64,000 nucleotides of DNA from Thereva unica (GCA_949987705.1 OX465281.1:159230393-159294392), one strand, 5' to 3'. Positions 1 through 12,223 are shown, numbered from the stretch's first letter. Program-made: numbers and translations. Notes: a model not told the origin generated them from the letters alone.

Positions 1-945
1 GAGTAAAAGTAAATGATGGCCTTACAAGGGGCAAACAGCGGCAGCTTGGATTTTCAGAAGGCATATGACGGCCGCAGAGTTTTTAAAAATTTGTAAGGAG
101 GGCAAACAAGGATTTAAATGGCCGAGAAGTGAGCTGTGCGAACGGTCATATGGCGGCAAATTTGAGCCAGAAAAGAAGATGGCCATATAAAGGCCAAATG
201 CATAATTTCTCAAAGTTATGTAAACAATTAATGCATATTAAATCATAATTTATCCTAAAATATAAGAAATAAAAATTATTTAAAAATGTGAAATACGCAA
301 CACGTATCGAAACGACAATGGGTATATATAATCGTATATATGTATGTATATAAAAGAAACTATATTTCATTTTACATACTTTTTATTAAATAGATATGTT
401 TACAACAAAAACAAATTTATCCAGCTCGCTGCCACTGTACCATCATCGTATTCCCCTAATATCAACAATACGGCCACTGCATGACCGTCGTATGCCGCCG
501 TTCCACCGGTGTATGGCCGTTATTGGTACTTCAAGACCGTCGTTCTACTGTCAGTCGCCCCCTGTATGGCCGAACAGTCCTGCAATGGGCCTTATGATGC
601 CCGCAATATGGCCGAAGGCTATAAAAATCACGCCCGTTTAAAGGCCATAATTTATTTTTACTCGGGAACTAAGCAGTGCACGCGGGCATTTCACAGGCAA
701 ATTTGAGCCATATAAAAGAATCTGCATCAAATGTATTGTTGAATTTCTTTTATGGGGACTTGGAACATTTTCGTTATGTACAATGAATGGCCCTTTTATC
801 GATGTGCAAAGGAACGAGCTCGCCAGTCGTCGGTTTGTTGGTCGTGAAAAAAGTGGTGCGTATTTAATTGTATTTTAGTGGGAAATTTTGCTATTTAACC
901 GCTCGAAGACCAAAAACAGTGTGAGTTTTGTTGGAAGCGAAGGTC
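1..945. repeat. foldback-like repeat family, copy 1
   Basis: Non-coding. It is rich in TATGGCCG-type motifs on both strands, and its edges are inverted relative to each other (GAGTAAAAGTAAATGATGGCC at the left, its complement near 641-668). The block at about 715-900 matches 4228-4430 in the same orientation, so this is one dispersed repeat family whose two copies flank the LINE at 1114-3355. The left edge is cut by the window. No protein is recognised. Family unknown. Confidence 0.5.
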
Positions 946-1113
946 ACAATTTCCCTCCAAAATGATTTCTTTTTTGAGCAGTTAAATGTCGGCCTTGAAT
1001 ATAAAGAGAATGAGGAGATTACAATTGCCTGTTTGTGTATGCGTCTCATTTATTATAGGGGAACAACTGACATAGAGAATGGACTGCTCATGAAGAATTT
1101 TTCATGGCACCAA

Positions 1114-1142
1114 TTTATTTATTTATTTATTTATTTATTTAA
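1114..1142. repeat. (TTTA)n microsatellite, LINE 3' tail
   Basis: Seven tandem TTTA units. On the minus strand they follow the reverse transcriptase frame downstream as (AAAT)n, so this is best read as the 3' tail of the minus-strand LINE. Confidence 0.7.
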
Positions 1143-1407
1143 TTATAACAACAACACAATTAAGTACAGGGACTTATAAATATGTGTAGGTAAAAGGAAA
1201 GACAAATAATAAAAATAATAATAAAATAATTTAGATACAAGAATGAAAAAAAAACGATATCAAGAACATATAATACTAATTTTGAATAAAAAACAAAAAG
1301 TGAAAGGAAAAAAAAAACTTAATTAAATTAAAAGAGAAAAAAAAAATAAAAAAAAATAAAACTTCATTAAATTAAAAGAGAAAAACTAGTGGACTTAAAC
1401 TACATGA

Positions 1408-3352
1408 TCATCTGCGGATATGCATAAAAAGATGTTTTCGAAAACTAGGAATGCTGCTGTTTCGCTTAATATTGATTGGCAGAGTGTTCCAAAGTCTGAT
1501 AGCATGAATAAAGAACTGTTTTTCAGTAGTTCGGTAATTAAAGCTGGGTATTACTAGGTTCAGCGTTCTTTGAGAAGACGAGAAATTTAATATTTCGAAT
1601 AAGTATTGAGGCTTGTGATATAAAATCAATTTCTTTAAAAAAACGATTGTTCGAAAATGAATATACTTTTGCAGAGTACAGCCCAAGACAGATTCTACAT
1701 ATGCAGAAATGTGATCAGAACGTCTAAGCATGAAGCAGTACCGAATGGCTGAGTTAAAAGCTACATTTAGTTTTCTCAGTGTGTTGCAATCTAACGAGCA
1801 AAAAATTTCACATCCAAACGTTAGCACAGGAATAAGAAGTATTTTTACTAGGGCAACGCGAGTTGAGGCAGGAGTATAGGATGCAGATATAGATAATTTT
1901 CTAAGTATCATGTATATCTTGGAGATAATACTATTAATATGATTACTCCAGGTTAAAGTATGATTAAAAATAACACCAAGGTTTTTAACAGATTTATTAA
2001 AAGGAATAACCACGTTGTTCATATATACTTTAGGGAAAGCAGACAGCTCGAGCGGGTTTTTATAAAAAACAATTGCATTGGACTTAGATGGATTAAGATC
2101 AAGGTGGTTATCAATAGACCATTTGTACATTTTCTTTAAGTCATTGTTCATGAGTCGAACACCTTCAACGAGTTGATCTCTAACCTTGCTAATGTATAAT
2201 TGAACATCGTCAGCATACAGGTGAAATCGACAAGAGCTAATAACGCCGGTAAGATCATTGATAAACATTGAAAATAATAAGGGACCAAGGGTAGATCCTT
2301 GAGGGACGCCACTGATAATATCAATCAGGTCAGACTTTTTGTCACCGAAGCACACGCGTTGTCGTCTATCTGTTAGATAAGATTTGATAAGTGTACAAGC
2401 GTGGTAAGAAAAATTAAAGAGAGATTGCAATTTATTCACTAACATAGCATGATTAACTCTGTCAAACGCTTTGGAGAAATCCAACAATACCAGCAGAGTT
2501 AGTTTATCGTCAACCATTGCATGCCGAATATCCTCGGTGATTTTGAGGAGCGCAGAGCTGCAACTATGTTTTGGTCTAAATCCAGATTGATAGGATGACA
2601 GAAGATTGTTTCCTTCAATAAATTCAGATATTTGTTCATGGGCAAGTTTTTCAAACACTTTTGAGAAAAATGGAAGAATAGAGATCGATAGAGTCTTGCG
2701 TGCCTGATTTTTTCGGTATTGGGATTATTTTAGCCAACTTCCACTTAGTAGGAAAAGTGGAAGACCATATTATTGAATTAAATATATGAGTAACGTAGGG
2801 AAGTATCAATGGTAGGATCATCTTTATAAACTTGGGATGGATGTCGTCAAGTCCCACGGAGTTGGATTTAACACTTAACACTGCCTCATATACTTGATGC
2901 TGGGAAACATTGGAAAATGAGAACCCTTGAGAAGGATCTCTATCAATGAGGTGGGTAAGACTAAGATCTTCATCATGTACACCAACATACTGATTCCGAC
3001 TAGATTGAGCGAACTCACAATTAAGCTCATTTAAATCCCTTGCAATGTCATGAGTCTCAGATTTTCCTAGGCCAATGTCCCTCAGGTTATTCCAAAGCTT
3101 TTTAGTTGGTAATTTAATATCAAATTTAGTTTGATGGTATTGAGTTTTGGAATAACGAATTTCATAGTTAACACGATTACGCAGAATACGATAAAGACTC
3201 CAGCAATCAGAGGTTCGAAAGCGTCTCCATCGTTTATACGCTAAATTGCGTTGCAAAATTAGGTTTTCTATACGAGCTGTAAACCAAGGGCAACTAGGGT
3301 TAATTATGCGTTTGAAAATAGGGTTAATTATGCGTTTGGCAATTTGTTCCAT
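1408..3352 (-). pseudogene. LINE reverse transcriptase, frameshifted
   Basis: Reverse transcriptase that would copy LINE RNA at a nicked target. Two overlapping minus-strand frames make it: 2651-3352 (linker with PWF-T-RIENLILQRN and the first RT blocks, GLDDIHPKFIK) and 1408-2658 (the RT core and thumb). Visible motifs are LLDFSKAFDRVNH (palm, first Asp), SGVPQGSTLGPLLF, and YADDVQLY (catalytic pair). The C-terminus ends RLWNTLPINIKRN, typical of jockey/CR1-type elements. The frames meet at a frameshift near 2651-2660, so the copy is dead. No endonuclease domain and no CCHC C-terminal motif were seen. Confidence 0.85.
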
Positions 3353-3544
3353 GGGCTACAAACCTTTTTTCCCTCCATGTAAACACCGGAATCACTTTTG
3401 AAATTTACATTTTTTAAATAAGTACTTAAAACAACACAAATATTTTGTTTAAAAAATTTAATAAACACTATTTTCACTTTTTCACTTTTTAAAATGCCTT
3501 TTTTTCATTAATTTGCAAATTTTATGTGTATCTGATTTAAGTTC

Positions 3545-3792
3545 TTAACGACATTCTGTATGTCTAAATCCGGGGGTCTATGGGGAAAAGAGCAAAAGAT
3601 ATAAACATCACTATACCCGTCTATTTTTTTCTAATTGATTTAACCTGATTTTATTTCTGTCAGTCTGATTTTACTTCTGAGTGCTTCTGTCAGTTTGGGG
3701 GCTTATGGAAGAGCGAGTCGACTATACCTTTTTGGTGCCATCGGTTTGTATGGGAATAATTGCTGATGAGCAGTCCATTATTATATGTCAGT
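3545..3792 (+). mobile_element. partial copy of the 59270-type MITE
   Basis: The right end (AGCAGTCCATTATTATATGTC at about 3770-3790) matches the right terminus of the complete MITE at 59270-59717, and parts of the interior resemble it (TATACCCGTCTATTTTTTTC). The left end is not recognisable. Confidence 0.45.
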
Positions 3793-3879
3793 GAGGGGAA
3801 CCCAATTGCATTTGGGTGTATGAAAATACATATCTCTATATAGATGTCGCTATGTGTGTGTGGTGTACGATCGTACTGT

Positions 3880-4530
3880 CCTGCAACCGGCCTTCTGTTG
3901 CCCTTCAAATGGCCTGGGATTATTTTTCAATCACGTTTGGTGTTCACCCGTTATAATTCCAAACTTTATTTTTACTCGGGTAGAGTGCATGTGTTACGTT
4001 TTTGGTTAAGTTATCTTCGGATAAAATTTAAATCCAAACTTTACTCAAAAATTCTACTCTCGGAGCTCCCGAGTAAAAATAAAAAATGAGCTTATGACGG
4101 GCGAATCACGGTCGCTTGGGTTTTTCAGGGGGATATGACGGCCGTAGAATTTTTACCCATTTTCAATGGGGGCACATTCGGCCTTTCGACGGCCAAACTT
4201 GACCAAAAGATTTTAATGGCCAAGAACCAAAAAAGAATTTGCCCCAAATGTATTGTTGAATTTGTTTCATGGGAACTTGAACATTTTCGTTATGTAAAAT
4301 AAATGGCCCTTTCGATTTATCCTACAAGATTATCGATAAGAGCTCGCCAGTTGCCAGTCGCTTTGTTGTAAGGGAAGTGTGTAGTGTCCGTTGATTTATA
4401 TTTTAGTGGAAAGTTTGTTTCTAATGCCCTTCATATGGCCGAGAACTACGTTTAAGCACTACGTGTTCACCTTCGTATGCCCTTAATAGAAACCATCCGG
4501 CGGCCGTACCACCGTCGTATGTCCATTATT
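3880..4530. repeat. foldback-like repeat family, copy 2
   Basis: Second copy of the repeat at 1-945. 3844-3990 resembles 500-680, and 4228-4430 resembles 715-900 (shared ATGTATTGTTGAATTT and ACATTTTCGTTATGTA). It contains a short inverted pair, TTTTTACTCGGG near 3970 against CCCGAGTAAAAA near 4068. Non-coding. Confidence 0.5.
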
Positions 4531-4762
4531 GGCAAAATTTCGTATGGGAGTTTTAACTTTAATTAAACGTATAAAAGTTAAAAAAAATAAAAAAAATTAT
4601 GAAAACTCCAAGAAAGCTCCCTTAGGAGTGCTCCTAGTACACTCCCCTGTGCATCGCTCCCAATTTTTCCCACTAGGAGGCTACGAAGGTGTATGTAATA
4701 GACATCTGCGTGAATGCATTTAAAAGCTTTTTAAAAACATTCAGTTGCAATTCAAATACTAA

Positions 4763-5359
4763 TGGGGCCCATCCACAGGCCAACTGGTTGCCCAAACTGA
4801 GTTGTGTTGGCACTGAATCGCAGCGTGTATGGGGCAGTTGGCAAACTGATTTGACAGTTGGGGTTGCAGTTGGGATAAATCAAAATCTTTTAATTTTAAG
4901 GGGGCGGGGCCTAGAGTTTGGGCAACTAGTCGCGCTGTGTATGTTGCAGTTTGGCAAACTACTTGCATTAATTAAGCCTGAAATCGAAAATTATATTTTT
5001 TTGCAAGTTTATATTTTCATTGTATTGCATAATTTTTAATTTAAATTATGAAAGTTCACATAATATTAAACTATTTTCATAATTTATATGTTTAGGATTT
5101 AATTTATATTTTAAAAACATACAAATATTTATATTAATAATTAAAAAATTTATAATTAACATAAAAAATCATTACTACCCATTTTTTATAATCATAAAAC
5201 TTAATCGCAGGTTTTCTACAATTTTATTTAACGTTCAAATTGCCTATAAAATACTGAATTGACAGTTGAAGTATCAACTCAGTTGAAGCGTTTGTGGCAA
5301 AACACCAACTCTTTGCACAACTCAGTTTGGGCAACCAGTTGGCCTGTGGATGGGCCCCA
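4763..5359. mobile_element. PIF/Harbinger-like MITE, copy 1
   Basis: 597-bp element with long, nearly perfect terminal inverted repeats of about 44 bp that start TGGGGCCCATCCACAGGCC. Flanking trinucleotides are TAA (left) and TTA (right), near the TWA duplication of PIF/Harbinger. A second copy at 31385-35461 is flanked by matching TAA on both sides. No coding capacity. The superfamily is inferred from TSD length and G/C-rich ends. Confidence 0.7.
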
Positions 5360-5362
5360 TTA

Positions 5363-5664
5363 CTGTGTTTCCAAAAAAGCTTTTGAATCGAAAGAATGAT
5401 ATGTAGAGATAATTCTGGTAGAAGAGAGTTTAGAACGTATTTGAAACTAAATACATATATAACTGCTGTGTACTCAAAAGAGAAGTATATGCAAAATAAG
5501 TGAACACTAAAGTAAGTGTATGAAACACTGAGTACAGTGAGCTCATTCTAATTAAGTTGAAAGTAAATAATATGAGACCGGTTAAGCAAAACTGTTTTTT
5601 GATATGAAAAACATGATTAGTTTAGGTTAAAATAATTACATATTTGGGAATCTTTTTTTTTTTA
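5363..5664. other. no recognised feature
   Basis: AT-rich spacer between the MITE and the LINE. No convincing reading frame, RNA or repeat is seen. Confidence 0.4.
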
Positions 5665-5671
5665 GATTAGC

Positions 5672-7507
5672 GTGAAGATAAATTGTTATACCCGCAACAA
5701 CCCTTACACCATGCAATACGAGAACTCCCTTAGTTCTAATCCAGCCGAAATTTGTGAAAATTTTGCATCGTTCTTCCTCAAATCTTTCTCGTCCTCTGTA
5801 TTCCAACCAGATGAAGATAATTTTCGACATATCAATGCAATCCAAACGGCTCAAAACTTTTCCCTGTCTATAACCAGGGATGATATCTTGAAGCATATAA
5901 ATGAACTTCCACAAGATTTTTCGTCCGGCCCTGATGGAGTCCCTCCAGCTGTTCTAAAATCCTGTGCAGGGGCCCTACTGTCTCCTCTTCTATGTTTATT
6001 TCAAAAATCCCTAAATAAAGGGCGCTTCCCAACCTTATGGAAGAACTCTTTTATAATACCTGTCCATAAGAAAGGCTGTAAAAACGAAATATCTAATTAT
6101 AGGCCAATTGCGAAGTTATCGTCTATACCAAAACTCTTCGAATCTATTATTTATTCTGCTATCGCCCCTATCTGCAAGAGGCTTATCTCAACAAACCAAC
6201 ATGGTTTTCTTGCAGCCCGTTCCACTACCACTAATTTACTGGAGTTCTCTTCACACACAATTAGAGGCTTTGTCACTGGCTGCCAAACTGACTGTGTCTA
6301 TACAGATTTTAGTAAGGCTTTCGACAAACTCTCCCACTCTATTATAGTTCTTAAACTAAAGAAATTAGGCTTTCCTCATGCCCTTGTGGATTGGTTCCAG
6401 TCGTACTTAGCCGATAGAACCTACCTGGTTCTATTCCGCGGAGTCAAATCGAAGAACATCGAAGCGTCCTCTGGAGTCCCACAAGGCAGTCATCTTGGCC
6501 CTCTTCTTTTTATTTTATCAATTGACGATATCGTTACCCTGCTAAGGCACTGTAAAATCCTTATTTACGCTGATGACATCAAACTGTATCGCCACATAAG
6601 GAGTATAGAGGATTGCAAACTTTTGCAAGCAGATCTAAACACCTTCTATTCTTGGTGTTGCAACAACAACCTTGTGCTTAATATTAGTAAATGCGAGATC
6701 ATGACTTTTTGTAGGAAACGTGGTGTTATAACTTTTGACTATACTTTCCTTGACAACAAGGTCTTCCGTACTGAATCTGTTATCGATCTTGGGGTTAGGT
6801 TAGAAAGTAAGTTGGATTTCTCCACCCACATCAATTATATCTCCTCCAAGGGGAATTCAGTCCTGGGATTTATAAAAAGATGGTCCAAAGAGTTCAACAA
6901 CCCCCTCGTCACTAAACACCTGTACGTATCTTTGGTTAGGCCTTTGCTTGACTACGCTTCCCAGGTATGGTCTCCTTACTACTCCTCCCATGTTAGTAGA
7001 ATCGAATCGGTTCAAAGGAAGTTCGTCCGGTTTGCACGCAGCCACCTCCCGTGGGATGACCCACTCGCTCTTCCGCCTTATGAGAACAGACTTAAATTGC
7101 TCAACTTAAGCTCCCTCCATAAGCGCCGTGAGGTCGCTGACGTTATATTCGTTCATCGACTGATGAATGACAAAGTGGACTCTGGTTTCTTAAGAAACCG
7201 CGCGTCATTTAGAGTGAATAACTACAACCTGAGAGGTGAACCTCTTTTGCACATTAATTCCTCTAACACCAATTATGGCATGTTCGAACCCGTTAATCGC
7301 ATGCTTATAAATACTAACAACAATAGGAGTGTGTTTAGCTTGCTAACCAGTGAAGTTGTCCTTAAAAGGACCCTTCTCAATGTGGCGCGACTTTCTGCGT
7401 GCCTCACTCCCTTTTTAGTTTTGCACGCTTCTCTGTTTAATGTTTTTGATCTTTTAGGTTTTAATATTTTATGTTTGCATGTCTCAGCTGAGCCACGGCA
7501 GTGGTAA
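5672..7507 (+). CDS. LINE reverse transcriptase, open frame
   Basis: 611-residue open frame without internal stop or frameshift, so this is the best-preserved RT in the window. It would reverse-transcribe the LINE RNA. Order: EN-RT linker; [44 protein letters not shown] (first palm Asp); [26 protein letters not shown] (catalytic DD); thumb; and a C-terminal region with [13 protein letters not shown]. The first methionine lies at the truncation edge, so it is not the natural start; the endonuclease part is missing. Jockey-superfamily affinity is likely, but clade is uncertain. Expression is doubtful without the 5' promoter. Confidence 0.85.
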   Translation: MKINCYTRNNPYTMQYENSLSSNPAEICENFASFFLKSFSSSVFQPDEDNFRHINAIQTAQNFSLSITRDDILKHINELPQDFSSGPDGVPPAVLKSCAGALLSPLLCLFQKSLNKGRFPTLWKNSFIIPVHKKGCKNEISNYRPIAKLSSIPKLFESIIYSAIAPICKRLISTNQHGFLAARSTTTNLLEFSSHTIRGFVTGCQTDCVYTDFSKAFDKLSHSIIVLKLKKLGFPHALVDWFQSYLADRTYLVLFRGVKSKNIEASSGVPQGSHLGPLLFILSIDDIVTLLRHCKILIYADDIKLYRHIRSIEDCKLLQADLNTFYSWCCNNNLVLNISKCEIMTFCRKRGVITFDYTFLDNKVFRTESVIDLGVRLESKLDFSTHINYISSKGNSVLGFIKRWSKEFNNPLVTKHLYVSLVRPLLDYASQVWSPYYSSHVSRIESVQRKFVRFARSHLPWDDPLALPPYENRLKLLNLSSLHKRREVADVIFVHRLMNDKVDSGFLRNRASFRVNNYNLRGEPLLHINSSNTNYGMFEPVNRMLINTNNNRSVFSLLTSEVVLKRTLLNVARLSACLTPFLVLHASLFNVFDLLGFNILCLHVSAEPRQW

Positions 7508-7559
7508 ATATTTCTCAGCTCTGCTGGGAAGTGCGCCTTCTGTCTTAGAAGGGAAACTC

Positions 7560-7688
<129 letters not shown>

Positions 7689-7984
7689 ATTTTCATGCTT
7701 AGCTGATAAGTGCGCCTTCTGTGCTAGAAGGGTTAACTCTAGAACAATGATTTCACACTCGTGATCGGATGATAAGAATCCCGAGAACTCAGAGATAACA
7801 GAGATAACATCAAATGATGAAGTTGAAGTTTCGTTACATACATACGTTAGGGCTTCTGTATAGGAAGCAGATTTTTTACTTAAAGTAATGTAGCAGCTAA
7901 TCGCATTTCGGGGGAAATTGCCTTTCTTGAGAGCTTTCTTAAATAACTTTTTTATTAATGATAATAAATATTCAAAATTTTCTA

Positions 7985-9021
7985 ATGTCATTCTTCTTCT
8001 TCTATAACGTGTCTACAACCGGGATCTGGTCCTGCCCTCTCGAAACTGTTCTCTTCACCGGTGCCGATTCTGAGCCGATGTCATCCAGTTTGGCATCCCT
8101 AAGCTCTGAGCGTCCTGGTTTACGCCATCCTTCCAGCCAAGGTTTGGTTTCCCTCGCTGTCGCACGAATTTGATTAGTGTTCTGTTTCTGTTTCCATACT
8201 ATTCTCGGTTGCTACTATTGACCCAAGGTAGGTAAATGATTTTACCACGTCAAACTCGTGTTCCTCTACGTTGATTGTGGGACCAATGTTAGGCGGATGT
8301 TGTAGACGAGGCCACCATGTCCTTTGTTTTGCTTTCGTTAATGTGCGCTCCCAGATTTTCTGCCGCTTGCTCAATCTGAGTGAAAGCTTCTTGTACAGCT
8401 GTTGTCGTTCTTCCAATGATGTCAATATCGTCTGCGTAAGCCAGAAATTGGGTGGTCTTGTGGAGGATTGTACCCCTTGATGTCACGCGCGAATCTTGGA
8501 TCACTTTCTCCAACGCCAGGTAGAAAAGAATGCAGGCCAAGCCGTCCCCTTGTCGGAGTCCATTATAGATGTAGATTGGTCTGGACAGTGTACCTTTACT
8601 TGGCTGGACACATTGGTTATGGTCAACCTACATAGTCTTGTCAGTTTGTTGGGGATACCGAATTCTCTCATGGCTTTGTAGAGTTCTACTCTGGCTATGC
8701 TATCAAAGGCGGCTTTAAAGTCTATGAAGAGGTGTTGAATTGAGTTTTGAAACTCTAGACATTTTTCCATAGCCTGCTTCAAGGTGGAAATCTGAACAGT
8801 CGTTGATTTGCCTGGGCTGAAGCCACACTGGTATTGGCCTATTATGTTTCTGGCGTATGGGGCCATCCTGTTTCGTAGGATAGCGGAGAATATCTTATAC
8901 ACGGTACTCAACAAGGTTATACCGCAATAATTAGTACACGCTGCGATATCTCTTCATTCTTCTTCAGTCTCCTGGCATCACTTCCTGCTCCCATACTTGC
9001 ACAATTAATTCATGAATCGCT
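7985..9021 (-). pseudogene. RTE-like LINE reverse transcriptase, 3' portion
   Basis: Minus-strand RT split over three frames: 8501-8914 (LLSTVYKIFSAIL, FIDFKAAFDSI), 8289-8540 (LRQGD-type block, LAYADDIDIIGRT) and 8174-8425 (FTYLGSIVATENS). Upstream, 8935-9021 encodes IHELIVQVWEQEVMP, the block just before the RT core. The element ends in a (GAA)n-type tail at 7988-8003, like the fragment at 57298. The 5' continuation resumes after two insertions at 11290-11366 and 37529-37735. Frameshifts and stops show it is old. RTE or a related clade is inferred from the motif style. Confidence 0.75.
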
Positions 9022-9061
9022 TGGGTTGCCACCTTTTTTACATTTAAATATAGTATTTTTT

Positions 9062-10683
9062 GACGTGACAACGTCTATTAAAACGATGAACGCCGGCTGC
9101 ATGCATGAAAAATAATGACTCATTGTCCCGTTATGTCCCGTTATCTCCCGAAGTAATTTTAAAAATTTGATCGTAGTAATCTTAAAAATTTGATTAAAAT
9201 TGTCAATATTTAATTAGATTAAATTTGTCAAATTGTCAACAATAATCAAAGCAAGCCAAACACTCTGTCTCCTAACTAGGTGCCGGTGTATAAGAAAATA
9301 GTGAACATTACACTGACGAAAACTGTGAAATGCAAACGAAAACAGTTTCCTTGCGTTCCTGCTTATGCTATTACCATTCACAAGTCGCAAGGTGGGACGT
9401 TTACTGTTATTGTTTATAAATACTCCTCGGAGCAACCACAACAGTTGGTGTACGTGGCGCTGAGTCGGGTAACGAATATAGACGGCTTGCACATCATCAC
9501 AGAAAAAGATGCGCCTTTTATCTTCAAACACGGACGGGATGGGAACGACTCACAGACTACGCGAGATGTCCGTAACGAATACATTCGACTCCGTGGACAC
9601 GCCCTTCAAACAATCACTTCGAAAGCAGTGAAATTTTGTGATGACGGTAACAACGCTGGGCAAACTGTAGTGACAAACCTTAATGTTCAGAGTTTGTCTG
9701 CGCACTTCGCCGATATTGAAACGGATCCCGTGATACCAAGATCGGATTATTTGGTATTGACTGAAACGTGGATGCGTGACAATTTTGATCCAGTTCCAAT
9801 CAATAATTATGAATGTATAACCAGGCAGAATAATCGATCGGATTCTGATACAAACGCAGCTGGTGGAGTGGCAATCTATCGAAAATTAACATCAACATCC
9901 ACGGCCAAAGTACTCCACGTTGAATTGTCGGACACAACTCGTCTCATCAGAAACACAGGCGAGGTCTGCTTGGCTGAAATTACATGCTTCACTGCTGCTA
10001 CAACGTTTAAAATTGTACTTGGCGCAGTGTATATTCATCCTGGAGCAAGTGTCTCAAACATTAGTGTATTGCTGCACCAAGCACTCTTTCCGTATGTGCA
10101 TAACAGGCAGTATGTGCATCCGATCATGCAAGTTGATACCAATGTACCAATTCTTCTTTGTGGCGACTTCAACACAAACGTGAAAAATGATGATACATTC
10201 CTCAAATTCATGAAGGATATGTACAATCTCGAATGCACATCAGATGTTACTAAGTCAACAACCCTGAGAGGAACAACCCTCGATTTGACTTTTTCAAGGC
10301 ACATTACACTTGAAACACTCCCATTCATTTCATAATTTTCCTATCATCGACCTATCCTAAACAAAATAACACAGATTGCAAGAAGTTAAATATCAGACAT
10401 GTATAAAAGCTGTAAATGAATTTGTTACTACACATTGTCACTTGTAAATAATCTGTTCATTAAAGTAATAAACATATTTGAATTCATTAGTGCAAATAAA
10501 AGCTAATTTATCAATCAAAATGAATATTTCATTTCACTCCTTTTTGTATCCATACAAAATAATGATAATTTAATATAAATGATTCAATTTTATTCATAAA
10601 ATTATGCAATCATTTCATCAATGTTTTCTCATGACGTTGTCACGTTAAACTATCGTCCGTAAACCCTCTTTACAGACAACAAA
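9062..10683 (+). mobile_element. Helentron derivative, copy 1
   Basis: 1622-bp element with asymmetric inverted repeats: GACGTGACAACGTC is terminal on the left, its partner GACGTTGTCACGTT lies at 10633-10646, about 37 bp from the right end. The tail then forms a hairpin (GTC-GTAAA pairing with TTTAC-GAC, 10655-10677). This fits Helentron/Helitron2 termini, which insert at TT. Flanks are T-runs. An almost identical inverted copy lies at 16089-17720; that copy has one extra 10-bp unit (TTATGTCCCG). Only the helicase end and the endonuclease domain remain, so it is non-autonomous. Confidence 0.8.
9280..10335 (+). pseudogene. PIF1-like helicase end fused to AP-endonuclease-like domain
   Basis: Remnant of a Helentron Rep-helicase-endonuclease protein. 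Residues 20-75 are the C-terminal part of a PIF1/Helitron helicase (AYAITIHKSQGGTF, VYVALSRVTNIDGLHI, motifs V-VI). Residues 130-350 are an exonuclease-endonuclease-phosphatase domain (NLNVQSL, LVLTETW with the metal-binding Glu, GAVYIHP, LLCGDFNTN). The Rep nuclease and helicase motifs I-IV are absent. The frame has a stop (TAG) directly before the first codon, a GTG at 9280, and is closed by TAA just before an in-frame SYHRPI that looks like the final catalytic His motif. The same stop is in the second copy, so the master copy was already defective. Confidence 0.8.
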
Positions 10684-10811
10684 TTTTTTTTCTCTAAAAC
10701 TTTAAAAAATATAGCACTTTTAGAAATTTTGCAGAAATAAATAGTACGACCTCGTTTTTCAATATTATTTATTTTTCCAAGTATCATTACTTTTGGCCTT
10801 ATTTATTAAGG

Positions 10812-11063
10812 TCTTATTTCTTATTCATACGCATCTGTGCAGCCCAGCTGCATACACTTGGTGTACATTTTATAGAAGCTCTATTTCTCTCATCTCTCTA
10901 TTTTATGTTCATGATAGAAAATATTCTTTCTGTGAAAGCTGATGTTGCTGGAATGGATAGAAGAGAGGAAACGACTTTTAACATATTTGGTAAATCGTAA
11001 TTTGGTGCTGCTTGCTTTATTTTCCGTTCCCTCTCTTCCACTATTATGTCGCAAATACTAACT
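10812..11063 (-). pseudogene. hAT transposase C-terminal dimerisation domain
   Basis: The minus strand reads LPNMLKVVSSLLSIPATSAF, then TERIFSIMNIK and, after one stop, RDERNRASIK. This is the hAT C-terminal dimerisation signature (the S-ERIFS block). It is short and broken by an in-frame stop. It belongs to the hAT shell at 9022-11289; the rest of the transposase is not recognisable. Confidence 0.7.
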
Positions 11064-11289
11064 CACTTACTCACTAACATGTGTGTTTGAGCGATGTGTG
11101 TGCAAGTAGCAGCTGCGTCTGCATGGTCTCTTTCGATGTAAAGTAAATAAGCATGATTGTCGCACTTCACTTTACCGCAATCATTAAAAATATAGTATTT
11201 TTCCGTACTATATTTTTTTCAACAGTATATAGTACAAATGACCAAAATATAGTACAATACTATATAATATAGTACGGGTGGCAACCCTA

Positions 11290-11366
11290 CCGTCAGCACC
11301 CGAGTCCTTGTTGTTTTTGAGCCTTTGCTAACTTCTTATATGCTTGGTGGGGGTAGCATAGCATTA
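11290..11366 (-). pseudogene. RTE-like LINE, middle fragment
   Basis: The minus strand reads PPSI-stop-EV and a degenerate version of the LKNNKAPGADG block that precedes the RT core in RTE-type LINEs. It joins the piece at 7985-9021 on one side and the piece at 37529-37735 on the other. The last four bases, ATTA, are the gypsy target duplication. Confidence 0.55.
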
Positions 11367-11632
11367 TGTAATAAACTTTAAATTACTTATTTTAAGGTTA
11401 CCCGACGCAGCGCATTGTCTGTCCATACAAGGTCGAGGCCAAGGCGCCGCGCCGGTGCAAGGTTGCAAGGTGGCATTCTTGTGTATGCACGATGCACAAG
11501 GGGTGTTAGATTGCGACCTTGCTCGGGCGCATGTGCCAACGACTTGCGACAGATAATTTCGCTGATCAGGGAATAATTTAGGAATTCATAAATATTTGCT
11601 GATTAGGTATTTATTAAGTACAATAGAATTTA

Positions 11633-11991
11633 GGGCCTGTGTGAATTCAATGACTAAAATTTAGTGTCGATAATACAGTATTTAGTCTTTTGGCGAGGAG
11701 ACTAAATTTTTTGACAGTTGACTAAATTGATTTTGAATTTGTTTCAAAATAGCTCAATACAACTGAAAATAAAGTGGAGAAATAATAGATTGTTGTCAAT
11801 AATGATATCTTCTACATCCATATATTTAGCTGCTTACTGTATAAAAAGCATTTACTATCAATTATAAAAGTAAAAATTATTGTCAATTGAATTTAGTCAT
11901 CTAGTGAATTCACACAGCAATTTCCTACATTAACGACAAAAACTGCAAAATTTAGTTTAGTCATCAATTTAGTCACAATTCACACAGGCCC
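11633..11991. mobile_element. PIF/Harbinger-like MITE in LTR 1
   Basis: 359 bp with terminal repeats GGGCCTGTGTGAATTC and its inverse. Flanked by TTA on both sides (11630-11632, 11992-11994). The same LTR position in LTR 2 and LTR 3 reads GAATTTAATG with a single TTA, so the 3-bp duplication is verified by empty sites within the window. Confidence 0.9.
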
Positions 11992-12048
11992 TTAATGTTA
12001 ATAATCAATGATTACTTTGCTATTATTGTATTGGTAGCCCGAGGGCTG

Positions 12049-12056
12049 TATAAATA
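12049..12056 (+). promoter_or_regulatory. LTR TATA box
   Basis: TATAAATA preceded by GAGGGCTG. Repeated at the same place in LTR 2 (28996 region) and LTR 3 (37350-37357). Expected start of gypsy transcription lies just downstream. Confidence 0.55.
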
Positions 12057-12223
12057 AGCCAAGCAATTAAATAAATAAACAGTTGAGATATAGAAGTCAA
12101 GCCGTTAATTTTTTATTTTACATAGTCTTGAAATATTGCTTTCGAGCATCCTCAAGTGGAGTTAAAGCCGATATCTGGCTGCTCCAACAATAATTGAATT
12201 GAAGGAACATCAAGGGTTCCACA

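Larger units (their letters stand above)
1114..3355 (-). mobile_element. 5'-truncated jockey/CR1-type LINE
   Basis: Minus-strand non-LTR retrotransposon fragment holding the end of the EN-RT linker, the whole reverse transcriptase and an A/T-rich 3' end finishing in (AAAT)n. No endonuclease is present, as expected for 5' truncation during target-primed reverse transcription. The 5' edge near 3355 has a direct duplication of about 24 bp (RIINP repeated in the protein). Clade is inferred from the RT motifs only. Confidence 0.75.
9022..11289 (-). mobile_element. hAT element interrupted by a Helentron derivative
   Basis: Ends are TGGGTTGCCACC at the left and GGGTGGCAACCCTA at the right, inverted to one another and hAT-like. 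The minus strand carries the end of a hAT transposase (10812-11063). The Helentron derivative at 9062-10683 splits it close to its left end. No 8-bp duplication is visible, and about 15-20 residues of the host LINE frame are missing at the junction, so a flanking deletion is likely. Confidence 0.65.
11367..12223 (+). repeat. gypsy LTR 1 (with MITE inside)
   Basis: Starts TGTAATAAAC and ends GGGTTCCACA, followed directly by the primer site. 857 bp, or 495 bp after removing the 359-bp MITE and its 3-bp duplication. A TATAAATA box at 12049-12056 and AATAAA motifs shortly after give a normal LTR promoter/polyadenylation layout. It differs from LTR 2 and LTR 3 at several shared positions. Confidence 0.9.

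Noticed and set aside
396..706. Plus-strand frames of 81 and 65 residues with CPQ-poor, Pro-rich composition
   Set aside because: Overlapping frames in a repeat rich in TATGGCCG motifs; not conserved in the second copy.
9022..11289. 8-bp duplication for the hAT shell
   Set aside because: Flanks GAATCGCT and CCGTCAGC do not match; a deletion at the junction is more likely.
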